Assembly (NCBI GenBank): GCA_004299485.1
Contig: SCQP01000016.1
Location: 277,842 to 314,995, forward strand
DNA: 37,154 nt
Source of the DNA: Acidobacteriota bacterium
GTDB taxonomy: Bacteria; Acidobacteriota; Terriglobia; Terriglobales; SCQP01
Direction of reading: 5' to 3'
Below the pieces are notes generated by a model that did not search any database, was not told where the DNA came from, and worked only from the letters and a program-made list of their open reading frames with translations. Shown piece by piece: positions 7,420 to 14,462 of this stretch (position 1 is its first letter; each line of letters begins with the position of its first letter). The translations under genes and the position numbers were made by a program.

Positions 7420-7532
7420 AGCAAAACCAGACTTGGTGTAGCACGCTCGGCCGGAGTGCGTGCGGCTTCTCCTGGTGTCGAAGCCGCAAACGACCCGGGC
7501 CGCCGGGCTATAGCAGGTCTGGTTTTGCTCTA
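7417..7532. repeat. 116-bp inverted-repeat element between convergent genes; possible bidirectional terminator
   Basis: The 16-base arm TAGAGCAAAACCAGAC at 7417-7432 is repeated exactly in inverse orientation at 7517-7532. The first three bases of each arm are the stop codons of the two convergent genes (ubiD and the PHP phosphatase). The interior holds two more hairpins (GCACGC/GCGTGC, and TGCGGCTTC/GAAGCCGCA) and a CCCGGG-rich part. It could end transcription from both sides or be an inserted palindromic element. It shares ACGCTCGGCCGG with family A but is otherwise different. Confidence 0.75.
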
Positions 7533-8330
7533 ACTGTTCATCAGCCGGGCGAAGAAACTCTTCTTCTTCTCGGGCGGCTTGGGCGCGTAGGGTAACTTCG
7601 GCCGGTCGAGCGCTATCGCCAGTGGATTGGCGCTGCAGAGCGCCTGAGCCATCTCTTCATCGGCACGCTCGGCAATGAACGCGGCCGCCGCGGACATCTT
7701 CGGTGAGCGTTGCTCGGCGGAATGGCCGTCGCTGGCGACGAGGTGAATGCGGCCGCCGCGCAGCAGTTCCAGGCTGAACTGTTCGGCGCGCTTGCCAAAA
7801 CGCCCGCGAAACGAGGAGGCCGTCACTTGCGCCAGGCAGCCGAGCCGCAAATATTCATCCAGCGTTCCCGGATTCTGCTGCAGCACGGGGTTACGCTCCG
7901 GATGCGCCAGCACCGGCACCATGCCCCCCGCGGCGATCTGCTCCAGCGCGCTGCCGAGCGCCTGCCGCTCGAAGAATTCAGGGAATTCCACCAGAACATA
8001 GCGGCCGCCATTCAGCGAAAGCTCGCGCGGCCGCTCCAGCAGCGCGCTGACGTTTTCGAAGCTGAGATGCACCTCGCAGCCGGCCATGACCTGCACGCGC
8101 CCTTGCAGCTTTTCCTGCAGCTCGCCGCAGAGTTCGGCGGTCCGCGCCCGTGAGAAGGAGAACTGATAGTTGCTGTGCGGCGTTACCACGACGTGCGTCG
8201 TGCCGTCAGCGATCAGCACCTCAGCCATCGCCAGCGATGCGTCCCAATCTTTGGGGCCATCGTCCAGGCCGGGCAATAGATGCAAATGGGTATCCACCCA
8301 TCCGGCAGAGTCGGAATTAGAATGTGCCAT
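7530..8330 (-). CDS. CpsB/CapC-type PHP-domain tyrosine-protein phosphatase
   Basis: 266 residues from ATG 8330; the frame is open for 22 more codons, but that part only overlaps the upstream gene. PHP motifs are present in order: VDTHLHLLPGLDDGP (HxH plus D), VVTPHSNYQFSF, GCEVHL, VLAHPERNP and HLVASDGHS. These residues bind the three metal ions of the manganese-dependent phosphatases CpsB, YwqE and Wzb-like enzymes, which control bacterial tyrosine kinases in capsule and exopolysaccharide export. The tail PKPPEKKKSFFARL is basic. It overlaps by 14 bp with the CelD/BcsL-like gene, a partner that also suggests an exopolysaccharide role. The cognate kinase is not in the window. Confidence 0.85.
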   Translation of the reverse strand: MAHSNSDSAGWVDTHLHLLPGLDDGPKDWDASLAMAEVLIADGTTHVVVTPHSNYQFSFSRARTAELCGELQEKLQGRVQVMAGCEVHLSFENVSALLERPRELSLNGGRYVLVEFPEFFERQALGSALEQIAAGGMVPVLAHPERNPVLQQNPGTLDEYLRLGCLAQVTASSFRGRFGKRAEQFSLELLRGGRIHLVASDGHSAEQRSPKMSAAAAFIAERADEEMAQALCSANPLAIALDRPKLPYAPKPPEKKKSFFARLMNS

Positions 8331-9231
8331 CGTCCTTCTGGTAGCGCAACAGTTCTTCGCGGGCGGTGGCAAAACGCTGCTTGAATGCCTGCTCACCGGT
8401 CAGAAAATTGAATGCCCGCCCTTCTCTCCTAGTGTGACGCAAGAGCGCGTATAACGCCAGAACACCCGGAGACATCGCTGCCGCCCCGGGTTCATAAGCG
8501 ATGGTGTAGGCATAGCGGACCTGCGGGGTGAGCCAGCACAATAGACCCGCCACCACGTCCCCGCGGCGACGCAACTGCCACAACTCGGCCACCGCCGGCT
8601 CCTGCTCGACCATGCGCAGCACCCACCGGCATTCCTTCGGGCCCAGTACGTTGCGCTCGTTCCGGGCTTCCAGTGCCGCCGCTTTGCGGGCAAGCAGCCA
8701 GTCCAGCATGCGGAGGCGATCGGCTGGCGCCGATACTACGGCCAGGGTGACGCCGGCCGCGCGCCAGCGGTGTTCGACCCGGGGATGCCCTGCCGCTAAA
8801 TCATCCGCGCCTGCCGGGCGTAACGGCGCCGCAGCGTAGCGTTTTTCCCTTAGCCCCGACAGCCTCCAAAGCTCCCGCCACGGCGATGCCTCTGGAACGC
8901 CCGTAACCGTTACCGGTGCGCCCCATTGTGAGGCCAGCCAGCGAGCCGCATCGGCCTCTACTTCCGGCTCAGCGGCACCCACCAAATCCTGATAGTCGAA
9001 CAGTCCTTCGCCCAGCAAACCCCAGCGCCCGCGGCACCGTGCCAGGGGAATAATTACGGGAGGGTCGCTGCGCCAGGCGATGGAGATTTCGGCTTCATCG
9101 GCAAAGCAGGCGGCCCAATGGCGTGCAAAGGCGTAGGTCTGGAACACGCTTTGCGCGCCGGCCGCTTCCGCCGCCTGCCACACCGCCGCCAAAGGCGCGA
9201 GATTCGCGTCGCGGTGCCGCTTCCAGCTCAC
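8317..9231 (-). CDS. CelD/BcsL (GNAT-fold, FemAB-like) acetyltransferase family protein
   Basis: 304 residues from GTG 9231. An N-terminal half (VFQTYAFARHWAACFADEAE... IIPLARCRGRWGLLGEGLFD) and a C-terminal half with LRRRGDVVAGLLCWL, YAYTIAYEP, SPGVLALYALLRHTRREG and FNFLTGEQAFKQRF follow the Acetyltransf_6 pattern. Proteins of this type sit in cellulose and other exopolysaccharide clusters, presumably acylating a sugar or lipid carrier. The overlap with the CpsB-like phosphatase gene supports that setting. The start is 36 bp downstream of guaB. The exact acceptor cannot be told from the sequence. Confidence 0.75.
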   Translation of the reverse strand: MSWKRHRDANLAPLAAVWQAAEAAGAQSVFQTYAFARHWAACFADEAEISIAWRSDPPVIIPLARCRGRWGLLGEGLFDYQDLVGAAEPEVEADAARWLASQWGAPVTVTGVPEASPWRELWRLSGLREKRYAAAPLRPAGADDLAAGHPRVEHRWRAAGVTLAVVSAPADRLRMLDWLLARKAAALEARNERNVLGPKECRWVLRMVEQEPAVAELWQLRRRGDVVAGLLCWLTPQVRYAYTIAYEPGAAAMSPGVLALYALLRHTRREGRAFNFLTGEQAFKQRFATAREELLRYQKDDGTF

Positions 9232-9267
9232 CTTTCTCTAGGTGCTTCGGAGCGGCTCGCAGTTGCC

Positions 9268-10776
9268 TCAGTCGCTGCTTTCGCGCCGGTAGTTGGGAGC
9301 TTCCTGGGTGATGATCACGTCGTGGACGTGGCTCTCGCGCAGACCTGCGGTGGAGATGCGCAGGAAGCGAGCCTTTTGCTGAAACTCCTCAATCGACGCG
9401 CAACCACAATAGCCCATGCCGGCGCGCAGGCCGCCCACAAGCTGGTGCACCATCGCCGCCAGTGGCCCTTTGTAGGGCACGCGGCCTTCAATGCCTTCGG
9501 GTACGAGCTTGTCGCTGCGATTGCCCTCGGCGGCGGTTTGCAACTCGTGCTGGCCATAGCGTTCGGCCGAACCCGCCTCCATCGCGGCCAACGAGCCCAT
9601 GCCGCGATAGCTCTTGAAGGTCCGGCCCTGATACAGAATGATCTCGCCCGGGCTCTCGTGCGTGCCGGCAAACAGGCTGCCCATCATCACCGCGCTGGCG
9701 CCGGCCGCAATGGCCTTGCTGATGTCGCCGGAATACTTCACGCCGCCATCGGAAATTACCGGCACGCGCTTGTCCGGATTCTTGCTGGCCGCCACACTCG
9801 CCTTCACCGCATTGAGGATGGCGGTAATCTGGGGCACGCCTGCGCCGGTCACAATGCGCGTGGTGCAGATGGAGCCGGGACCGATGCCGACCTTGATGCC
9901 GTCTGCACCGGCCTCAATGAGGTCGCGTGCTCCTTCGAACGTCGCTACGTTGCCGGCGATCACATCGATATCCGGCAGTGCCGCCTTAAGCTTCCGGACC
10001 GCCTCCAGCACGCGTTTGGAGTGTCCGTGTGCCGTGTCCACCGCAACTACATCCACTTTTTTCGCCGCCAGCGCCTGTGCGCGCTCCAGAAAATCGCCGG
10101 TCGCTCCGACCGCTGCCGCTACGCGCAGACGGCCCTGCTCGTCCTTGGCCGCCAGCGGGTATTTCAGTTTTTTCTGAATGTCTTTGACGGTGATGAGACC
10201 CTTGAGCGCGTAGTTGTTATCCACCACCAGCAGTTTTTCCACCCGGTGCTGATGCAGGATGGCTTCGGCGGCTTCCAGCGTCGTGCCCACGGGCACGGTG
10301 ATCAGGTTCTCCTTGGTCATCACCTCGCCGATGGGAATATCGGTCCGCGTCTCAAAGCGCAGGTCGCGGTTGGTCAATATGCCCACCAGCTTGCCTTGCC
10401 GGGTCACCGGCAGGCCACTAATCTTGTACTTGCGCATGACCTCCAGGGCTTCGGCAATTTTTTGCTCCGGCTCCATGGTGATGGGATCGACAATCATGCC
10501 GCTCTCGGAGCGTTTGACCTTATCGACTTCTTCCACCTGGCGCTCAATCGTCAGATTGCGGTGAATCACGCCCAACCCGCCCTGCTGCGCCAGCGATATA
10601 GCCAGCCGGGCTTCGGTCACCGTGTCCATGGCGGCCGAAAGGATGGGAATGTTCAACCGGATGCGGCGGCTCATGCGCGTCGCCGTATGCACTTCCGTAG
10701 GCAGGACTTCGGAATAGGCAGGTTGGAGGAGAACGTCGTCGAAGGTGAGCGAATCAGGAATCGGCAGCTCAATCAT
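9268..10776 (-). CDS. guaB: IMP dehydrogenase
   Basis: 502 residues, full length. It opens [17 protein letters not shown], followed by a tandem CBS (Bateman) domain around residues 95-210 ([40 protein letters not shown]). The catalytic loop [20 protein letters not shown] contains the active-site Cys, and the phosphate-binding [19 protein letters not shown] and flap [18 protein letters not shown] follow. It oxidises IMP to XMP with NAD+, the committed step of GTP synthesis. It lies 10 bp after egtD, an uncommon pairing, and probably shares its transcript. Confidence 0.97.
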   Translation of the reverse strand: MIELPIPDSLTFDDVLLQPAYSEVLPTEVHTATRMSRRIRLNIPILSAAMDTVTEARLAISLAQQGGLGVIHRNLTIERQVEEVDKVKRSESGMIVDPITMEPEQKIAEALEVMRKYKISGLPVTRQGKLVGILTNRDLRFETRTDIPIGEVMTKENLITVPVGTTLEAAEAILHQHRVEKLLVVDNNYALKGLITVKDIQKKLKYPLAAKDEQGRLRVAAAVGATGDFLERAQALAAKKVDVVAVDTAHGHSKRVLEAVRKLKAALPDIDVIAGNVATFEGARDLIEAGADGIKVGIGPGSICTTRIVTGAGVPQITAILNAVKASVAASKNPDKRVPVISDGGVKYSGDISKAIAAGASAVMMGSLFAGTHESPGEIILYQGRTFKSYRGMGSLAAMEAGSAERYGQHELQTAAEGNRSDKLVPEGIEGRVPYKGPLAAMVHQLVGGLRAGMGYCGCASIEEFQQKARFLRISTAGLRESHVHDVIITQEAPNYRRESSD

Positions 10777-10786
10777 GGGTAAGCGT

Positions 10787-11908
10787 TTAGTTTACCAAGG
10801 CCAGCGTCTCCGCAAACGGCCAAGCGGCATCCACCCATTGCCTCTCCAGCCGGAAGCCGGCCTCCGTCAACAGGTTACGGATGTCGCGCAGGCGGTATTT
10901 GTGCGAGCTTTCCGTCCAGATGGTCTCGCCCCGCGCAAACTCGAACACCTCGCCGTCTGGAAGTCGCACGCGCTGCGCCCGCCGCGCCCGCAGGTGCATT
11001 TCCACCCGCCGCTGGCGCGCCCGGTAGACCGCGCGGTGCTGCCATTGCGCCAAGTCAAAATCCGTTCCCAGCTCCCGGTTCAGCCGCGCCAGCAGATTCT
11101 TATTGAACGCCGCGGTCACGCCCGCCGGATCGTCATACGCGCGGCGCAACAGCGCCGCCGGTTTAACCAGATCGAGCCCGAGCAGAAGGCCATCGCCGGG
11201 CTGCAGCAGATTGCACAGGTCCTGCAAAAATGCGACCGCATCCGGGGGATCGAAGTTGCCCAGCGTGCTGCCCAGGAACAAGACCAACAAGGGGCGCCTA
11301 CTCAGTGGCACGGCCACCTCTTGTTGGAGCCGCCCTCCCGGTGGTCGGGCTGGAGCCGAGCGTCGCTCCCCGGCATTGGACGGCCGCCGGCACTCAGAGC
11401 GTCTCCAAGTTGTCTCGTCAGGGGCCTGCCGGCGCCGGCGCGCAATCGTTCGCAATCCCTGTACGTACTCCTCGGCCAGTGGCTCGACCTCCAGGCCCGC
11501 GATCGCGGCCAGCTCGCGTTGACTGCGCTCCAGGGCATAGGACGAAATTTCAATGGGCCAATAGCGCGTTGGCGGCCGATCGTCTTTTCTGCCGGAGGTC
11601 AGAGCCCGCAAGATCCAACGCGTCTTGCGCGCACTGCCGCTGCCCAGCTCCGCCACCATCACGCCGGAGCGGAAGGGCGCGATCATTTCGCGGGCATGCG
11701 CGCGCAGCAGCCGTTCGTCGGCGGCCGTCAGTCCGTACTCCGGCAAAGCGCATATGGCCTCAAACAGCAGCGAGCCCACTTCGTCGTACAAGTATTTGCA
11801 AGGCAGGCTCTTCTGGCCCTCCCGCAGTAACCCGGCGCGAGCCGCTTGCAGCAACTCGTTATCACTGGATTCCTCGGGCAGTGCGGGGAGCGTTAGAGTC
11901 TCAGCCAT
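10787..11908 (-). CDS. egtD: L-histidine N-alpha-methyltransferase EgtD, with in-frame repeat insertion
   Basis: 373 residues; the family is normally about 320-330. Conserved parts are [30 protein letters not shown], the SAM motif [24 protein letters not shown] and the C-terminal [13 protein letters not shown], which includes the Glu/Ser that hold histidine. The enzyme trimethylates histidine to hercynine, the first ergothioneine step. Residues about 165-201, a run rich in Arg, Pro and Ser, have no place in the family and are encoded by a diverged copy of repeat B; removing them restores normal length. The insertion falls between the [12 protein letters not shown] helix and the [10 protein letters not shown] strand. 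egtB lies 6 bp upstream. Confidence 0.92.
   Translation of the reverse strand: MAETLTLPALPEESSDNELLQAARAGLLREGQKSLPCKYLYDEVGSLLFEAICALPEYGLTAADERLLRAHAREMIAPFRSGVMVAELGSGSARKTRWILRALTSGRKDDRPPTRYWPIEISSYALERSQRELAAIAGLEVEPLAEEYVQGLRTIARRRRQAPDETTWRRSECRRPSNAGERRSAPARPPGGRLQQEVAVPLSRRPLLVLFLGSTLGNFDPPDAVAFLQDLCNLLQPGDGLLLGLDLVKPAALLRRAYDDPAGVTAAFNKNLLARLNRELGTDFDLAQWQHRAVYRARQRRVEMHLRARRAQRVRLPDGEVFEFARGETIWTESSHKYRLRDIRNLLTEAGFRLERQWVDAAWPFAETLALVN
11305..11415 (+). repeat. Diverged family B repeat inside egtD (copy B3)
   Basis: Clear but degraded similarity to copies B1 and B2 in the same relative orientation on the plus strand. Shared blocks include CCAC...TTG, CCCG-TGGTCG, GGAG, CCCGG, CGC-GGC-CTC and CTCCAAG-TG, in the same order and spacing. 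The gene reads the complement. The frame is unbroken and adds about 37 residues. Ends are approximate. Confidence 0.7.
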
Positions 11909-11914
11909 GTTGTC

Positions 11915-13126
11915 CTAGCTGACGCACCGAAAGCCGGCGTACACATAAGGATAGCTGGGCTGGAACCAGTTGCGAAAGCTGCGCCGCAACAGACAGGCCG
12001 CGGTACGCGCCGAACCGCCTTTCATCACGAAATGCTTGCCGTCGAAGAAATTGGCCGAATAACCGGGATAGAAATCGAATGCGGAAAAGCCTGGGAACGG
12101 CGCGAACGGCGTCGCTGTCCATTCCCAGCCGTTGCCGACCAGATCTTCCACGCCCCAGGCGCTGGCGGCCTCGGGAAACGCCGTGGTCGAGGCCGGATCC
12201 CAGCCGCGCAGATCGAAATTGCCGGCGGCGCGCTGGGGCGCGGCTTCGCCCCACGGAAAACTGCGCTCGCTGCCATCGCGCGTGCCATAGGTCATGCGGT
12301 GCCATTCCGCTTCGCTCGGCAAACGCGCACCCTTCCAGCGGCAGTAGGCGGTCGCTTCCGCGTGTGTGACGTAGACGGGCTGGTCGAGCGGCAGGGGCAC
12401 TTCGCCGAACATGCCGTGATAAAACCAAGTCGCGTCGTGCTGAGTCCAGAAATGGGGCGGTGCGGCGCCATCGTTCACGAACGCCAGATAGTCGCCGTTG
12501 GTCACCTTGTAGCGATCCGCCAAGAACGCCGTGACCGGTTCGGTGTGCGCCGGAAATTCGTTGTCCCAGCCGAAAGCGCCGCGCCGGTTTTGGCCGAGCG
12601 TAACGCAGCCTGCCGGAATGCCCACTGGCGCTGTCGCTGCTTTGACCGCTCCACTGCTCTGGCGCGGTGCCGGGCCCGGCTGTTTGTGCTCATACGGGAG
12701 GTTATGGAATAAATAGCTCAGCGTTTCCACATGCATCCAGCGGTGCTCCAGCGCCACCTCCAGCCGTTGCGCCACGGCTTCGCCTCCCTGCCGCGCCAGT
12801 GCGTCGCTGAGCCGCTGCCTCACGTTGCGATTGTAATCGCCGACTTCGCCGATCGCGGGCCAGGCCGAAGGGGGATCAGACGGCAGGGCGCCATCCACCG
12901 GATCAATGCCGAAGGCAAACAGCTTGTCCCACTCGGCGTGAAAGGGCTTCAGCTCCAGCGCCGGCGCCAGCAGGTTCCAGTCAAACGCCTCCAAGTGCCC
13001 GAGATAGAACACCAACCGATGCCGCTCCGGAACCGGGCGCTCGTACAGAGCCTCGGGCTTCACCGCCCGCCAGAGCTGATCGCTTGCCGCCTGCGCCTCC
13101 TGCCACCGCTGCAGCACCCCTGCCAT
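11915..13126 (-). CDS. egtB: Ergothioneine synthase-type nonheme-iron sulfoxide synthase EgtB
   Basis: 403 residues from ATG 13126, preceded by AGAGGAGGTG. The N-terminal DinB_2 part supplies iron ligands: His44 (LGHLEAFDW) and the H-x3-H pair His128/His132 in EHRWMHVE. The C-terminal half is a formylglycine-generating-enzyme-like domain (VPLPLDQPVYVTHAEATAYC, RLPSEAEWHRMTYG, VEDLVGNGWEWT, ending FVMKGGSARTA...GFRCVS). The family joins a thiol donor to hercynine with O2. EgtD directly follows, and no EgtA, EgtC or EgtE is near, so a short route with cysteine as donor, or use of enzymes elsewhere, is inferred. SenA (selenoneine) is a relative, but no senB or senC is present. Confidence 0.9.
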   Translation of the reverse strand: MAGVLQRWQEAQAASDQLWRAVKPEALYERPVPERHRLVFYLGHLEAFDWNLLAPALELKPFHAEWDKLFAFGIDPVDGALPSDPPSAWPAIGEVGDYNRNVRQRLSDALARQGGEAVAQRLEVALEHRWMHVETLSYLFHNLPYEHKQPGPAPRQSSGAVKAATAPVGIPAGCVTLGQNRRGAFGWDNEFPAHTEPVTAFLADRYKVTNGDYLAFVNDGAAPPHFWTQHDATWFYHGMFGEVPLPLDQPVYVTHAEATAYCRWKGARLPSEAEWHRMTYGTRDGSERSFPWGEAAPQRAAGNFDLRGWDPASTTAFPEAASAWGVEDLVGNGWEWTATPFAPFPGFSAFDFYPGYSANFFDGKHFVMKGGSARTAACLLRRSFRNWFQPSYPYVYAGFRCVS

Positions 13127-13153
13127 ATCGCACCTCCTCTATTGATTGTGCGG

Positions 13154-13588
13154 CTAGGCCAGTGGATTTTCCACCCGCACACCCAGAATGGTTGAGTCCG
13201 CCTGCAGGCCTTCCGTATACAATGTGCGGCAGCCCGCGGCCGCCGCCGCGGCAACGATCAGCGCATCCCAAATCGAAATCCGCTGCAGGATGACGCAGTC
13301 CATGGCGCTTTCGATAATCGCCGGATTCACCTGCACGAGGTCATACGCCGACAAGTCGCGAACCACCGCCCTGGCGCCCAGGGGCGAAAGCTTCAGCTTG
13401 CGCATCGCAACCGAAAATACTTCCTGCAGGATCTGGGTCGAAATTACGCCGCTGCGCGTGCACCCCAGGTCGACCAGCAGCGAGCGGCTGCGCTGCTGTT
13501 TTTCCGGCTCGTCCTTGTCGAGCGCGTAGATCAGAATGTTCGTATCGAGAAAGGCCTTACTTGATCCAGCGGCCGAGCCGTTCCTCAT
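13154..13588 (-). CDS. VapC-type PIN-domain toxin (pair 1)
   Basis: 144 residues from ATG 13588, overlapping the antitoxin end by 32 bp; the frame opens earlier at 13639, but that is antitoxin sequence. PIN motifs: FLDTNILIYALDKDE (first Asp), QEVFSVAMRK (Glu) and SIWDALIVAAAAAAGC (Asp), with a final TLYTEGLQADS. PIN toxins are Mg2+/Mn2+ ribonucleases, usually cutting tRNA or rRNA and inhibited by the linked antitoxin. egtB starts 27 bp downstream, so toxin read-through could feed the ergothioneine operon. Confidence 0.85.
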   Translation of the reverse strand: MRNGSAAGSSKAFLDTNILIYALDKDEPEKQQRSRSLLVDLGCTRSGVISTQILQEVFSVAMRKLKLSPLGARAVVRDLSAYDLVQVNPAIIESAMDCVILQRISIWDALIVAAAAAAGCRTLYTEGLQADSTILGVRVENPLA

Positions 13589-13805
13589 AAATCTCTTCTC
13601 GATTCCATTTCCAGCCGCCCGAGTGCCCGGGATGCTCATCCATCGTGCGCAACAGCCGGTCGACGCCCGCCGCCTGATCGTTCACGACTGTGCGCTCCAG
13701 CCACTCCCGAATGAGGTTATTCAGGGTGGTGTCGTGCTGCCTGGCGTAGGCGCGCGCCGCCTTCAGCGTCCGCTCATCGATCGCCAAGGTGACGTTCTTG
13801 TTCAC
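13557..13805 (-). CDS. VapB-like antitoxin (ribbon-helix-helix, pair 1)
   Basis: 82 residues from GTG 13805. The N-terminus MNKNVTLAIDERTLKAARAY with ARQHDTTLNNLIREWLE matches an Arc/MetJ-type ribbon-helix-helix DNA-binding domain. The C-terminal half (GHSGGWKWNREEIYEERLGR) would wrap the PIN toxin. The 3' end overlaps the toxin start. A perfect 32-bp palindrome lies 12 bp upstream of the start, a likely autorepression operator. Confidence 0.8.
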   Translation of the reverse strand: MNKNVTLAIDERTLKAARAYARQHDTTLNNLIREWLERTVVNDQAAGVDRLLRTMDEHPGHSGGWKWNREEIYEERLGRWIK

Positions 13806-13816
13806 GCCCTCAGGTT

Positions 13817-13848
13817 AACACATAGGCTGTGTACACAGCCTATGTGTT
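13817..13848. promoter_or_regulatory. Perfect 32-bp palindrome upstream of vapB1; operator (or terminator) candidate
   Basis: The half AACACATAGGCTGTGT is followed directly by its exact reverse complement. It sits between vapC2, whose TAG stop lies in it, and the vapB1 start. Ribbon-helix-helix antitoxins bind such operators, so autorepression of pair 1 is likely. It lacks a T-tail, making a pure rho-independent terminator less likely, although a hairpin of this strength could still stop transcription from pair 2. Confidence 0.75.
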
Positions 13849-14220
13849 GCCAGGTGCGTAGGCGAGTCTTAGCTCTTGCGCCAGATCGGCGAGGCGTTCG
13901 TCGGCGGTCCACAGCGGCCAGTTCTGCTGCTGCGCCGCAGCCAAAAGATGCAGATCGATCCAGCCCACGCCGCGACCGCAGAGTTGATGCCGGCGCGCCC
14001 ACGCGGCCACCTGCTCGTGCGGAAGCCGCGGGGCCCAAGGCAGTTCGCGGTAATCGCGGAGCAGGCGCGCCCGTCCGCCGGTGTCGCCGGCCAGCAGCTC
14101 GCCGTGGACGAGCTCGTGTCCTCCTGCGATTCGGCGCGCCAGCAGCCCGTCCAGCTTGGCTTGATACTCCAGCTTGCCCATCAGCGCGCGGACCCAGACC
14201 GACGTATCAACGAGGGTCAT
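13840..14220 (-). CDS. VapC-type PIN-domain toxin (pair 2)
   Basis: 126 residues. PIN motifs: MTLVDTSVWVRALMG (Asp), HELVHGELLAG (Glu), GWIDLHLLAAAQQQ (Asp) and LWTADERLADLA (Asp). These are the acidic residues of the Mg2+-dependent ribonuclease site. The start overlaps the antitoxin stop as ATGA, so the pair is translationally coupled. The 3' end runs into the palindrome that precedes pair 1. Confidence 0.87.
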   Translation of the reverse strand: MTLVDTSVWVRALMGKLEYQAKLDGLLARRIAGGHELVHGELLAGDTGGRARLLRDYRELPWAPRLPHEQVAAWARRHQLCGRGVGWIDLHLLAAAQQQNWPLWTADERLADLAQELRLAYAPGNT

Positions 14221-14432
14221 CGCGCCGCTCGGCGCGCGCGCAGCGGCTCGCGCCGCCGGGGAACATCGCGGGCGTCCGGCTCCGAGCCCAGGTAACGGCG
14301 CAGCCGCTCGTAGGCGGCCTGACGGACCAGAGCCCTCAGGCCCTGATGAATGGTCTCGGTATCGGTGCGCGCTTTGCAGATGGCCCGCGCCTCGGCGAGC
14401 AGCTCAGCATCGATATTGAGCGTTTTCTTCAT
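14217..14432 (-). CDS. VapB-type antitoxin (pair 2)
   Basis: 71 residues from ATG 14432. MKKTLNIDAELLAEARAIC followed by TDTETIHQGLRALVRQAAY is the type II antitoxin VapB pattern (K-T-x-x-N-I-D-x-x-L-L-x-E-A). The C-terminal part is very basic (PRRREPLRARRAAR), perhaps for RNA or toxin contact. The frame continues upstream, but that part lies in the DUF2891 gene. The start codon lies inside an inverted repeat that is a likely operator. It begins 10 bp after the DUF2891 stop, so it may also be transcribed from that operon. Confidence 0.85.
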   Translation of the reverse strand: MKKTLNIDAELLAEARAICKARTDTETIHQGLRALVRQAAYERLRRYLGSEPDARDVPRRREPLRARRAAR

Positions 14433-14462
14433 CCATACAATATTACTGCTGGTGTATGGATG
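14430..14462. promoter_or_regulatory. Inverted repeat over the vapB2 start; operator candidate
   Basis: CATCCATAC at 14430-14438 is matched by its exact reverse complement GTATGGATG at 14454-14462, with an AT-rich 15-bp centre (AATATTACTG). It covers the vapB2 start codon and the last codons of the DUF2891 gene. VapB dimers bind such sites with half-sites about two helical turns apart, so autorepression is likely. Confidence 0.6.

Noticed and set aside
9118-10782. Long plus-strand open frame opposite guaB
   Set aside because: His/Arg-rich translation without motifs; antisense shadow of guaB.
11915-13126. Reading the EgtB-like gene as selenoneine synthase SenA
   Set aside because: SenA is a close relative, but senB (selenosugar synthase) and senC are absent and egtD is adjacent, so ergothioneine is the better call.
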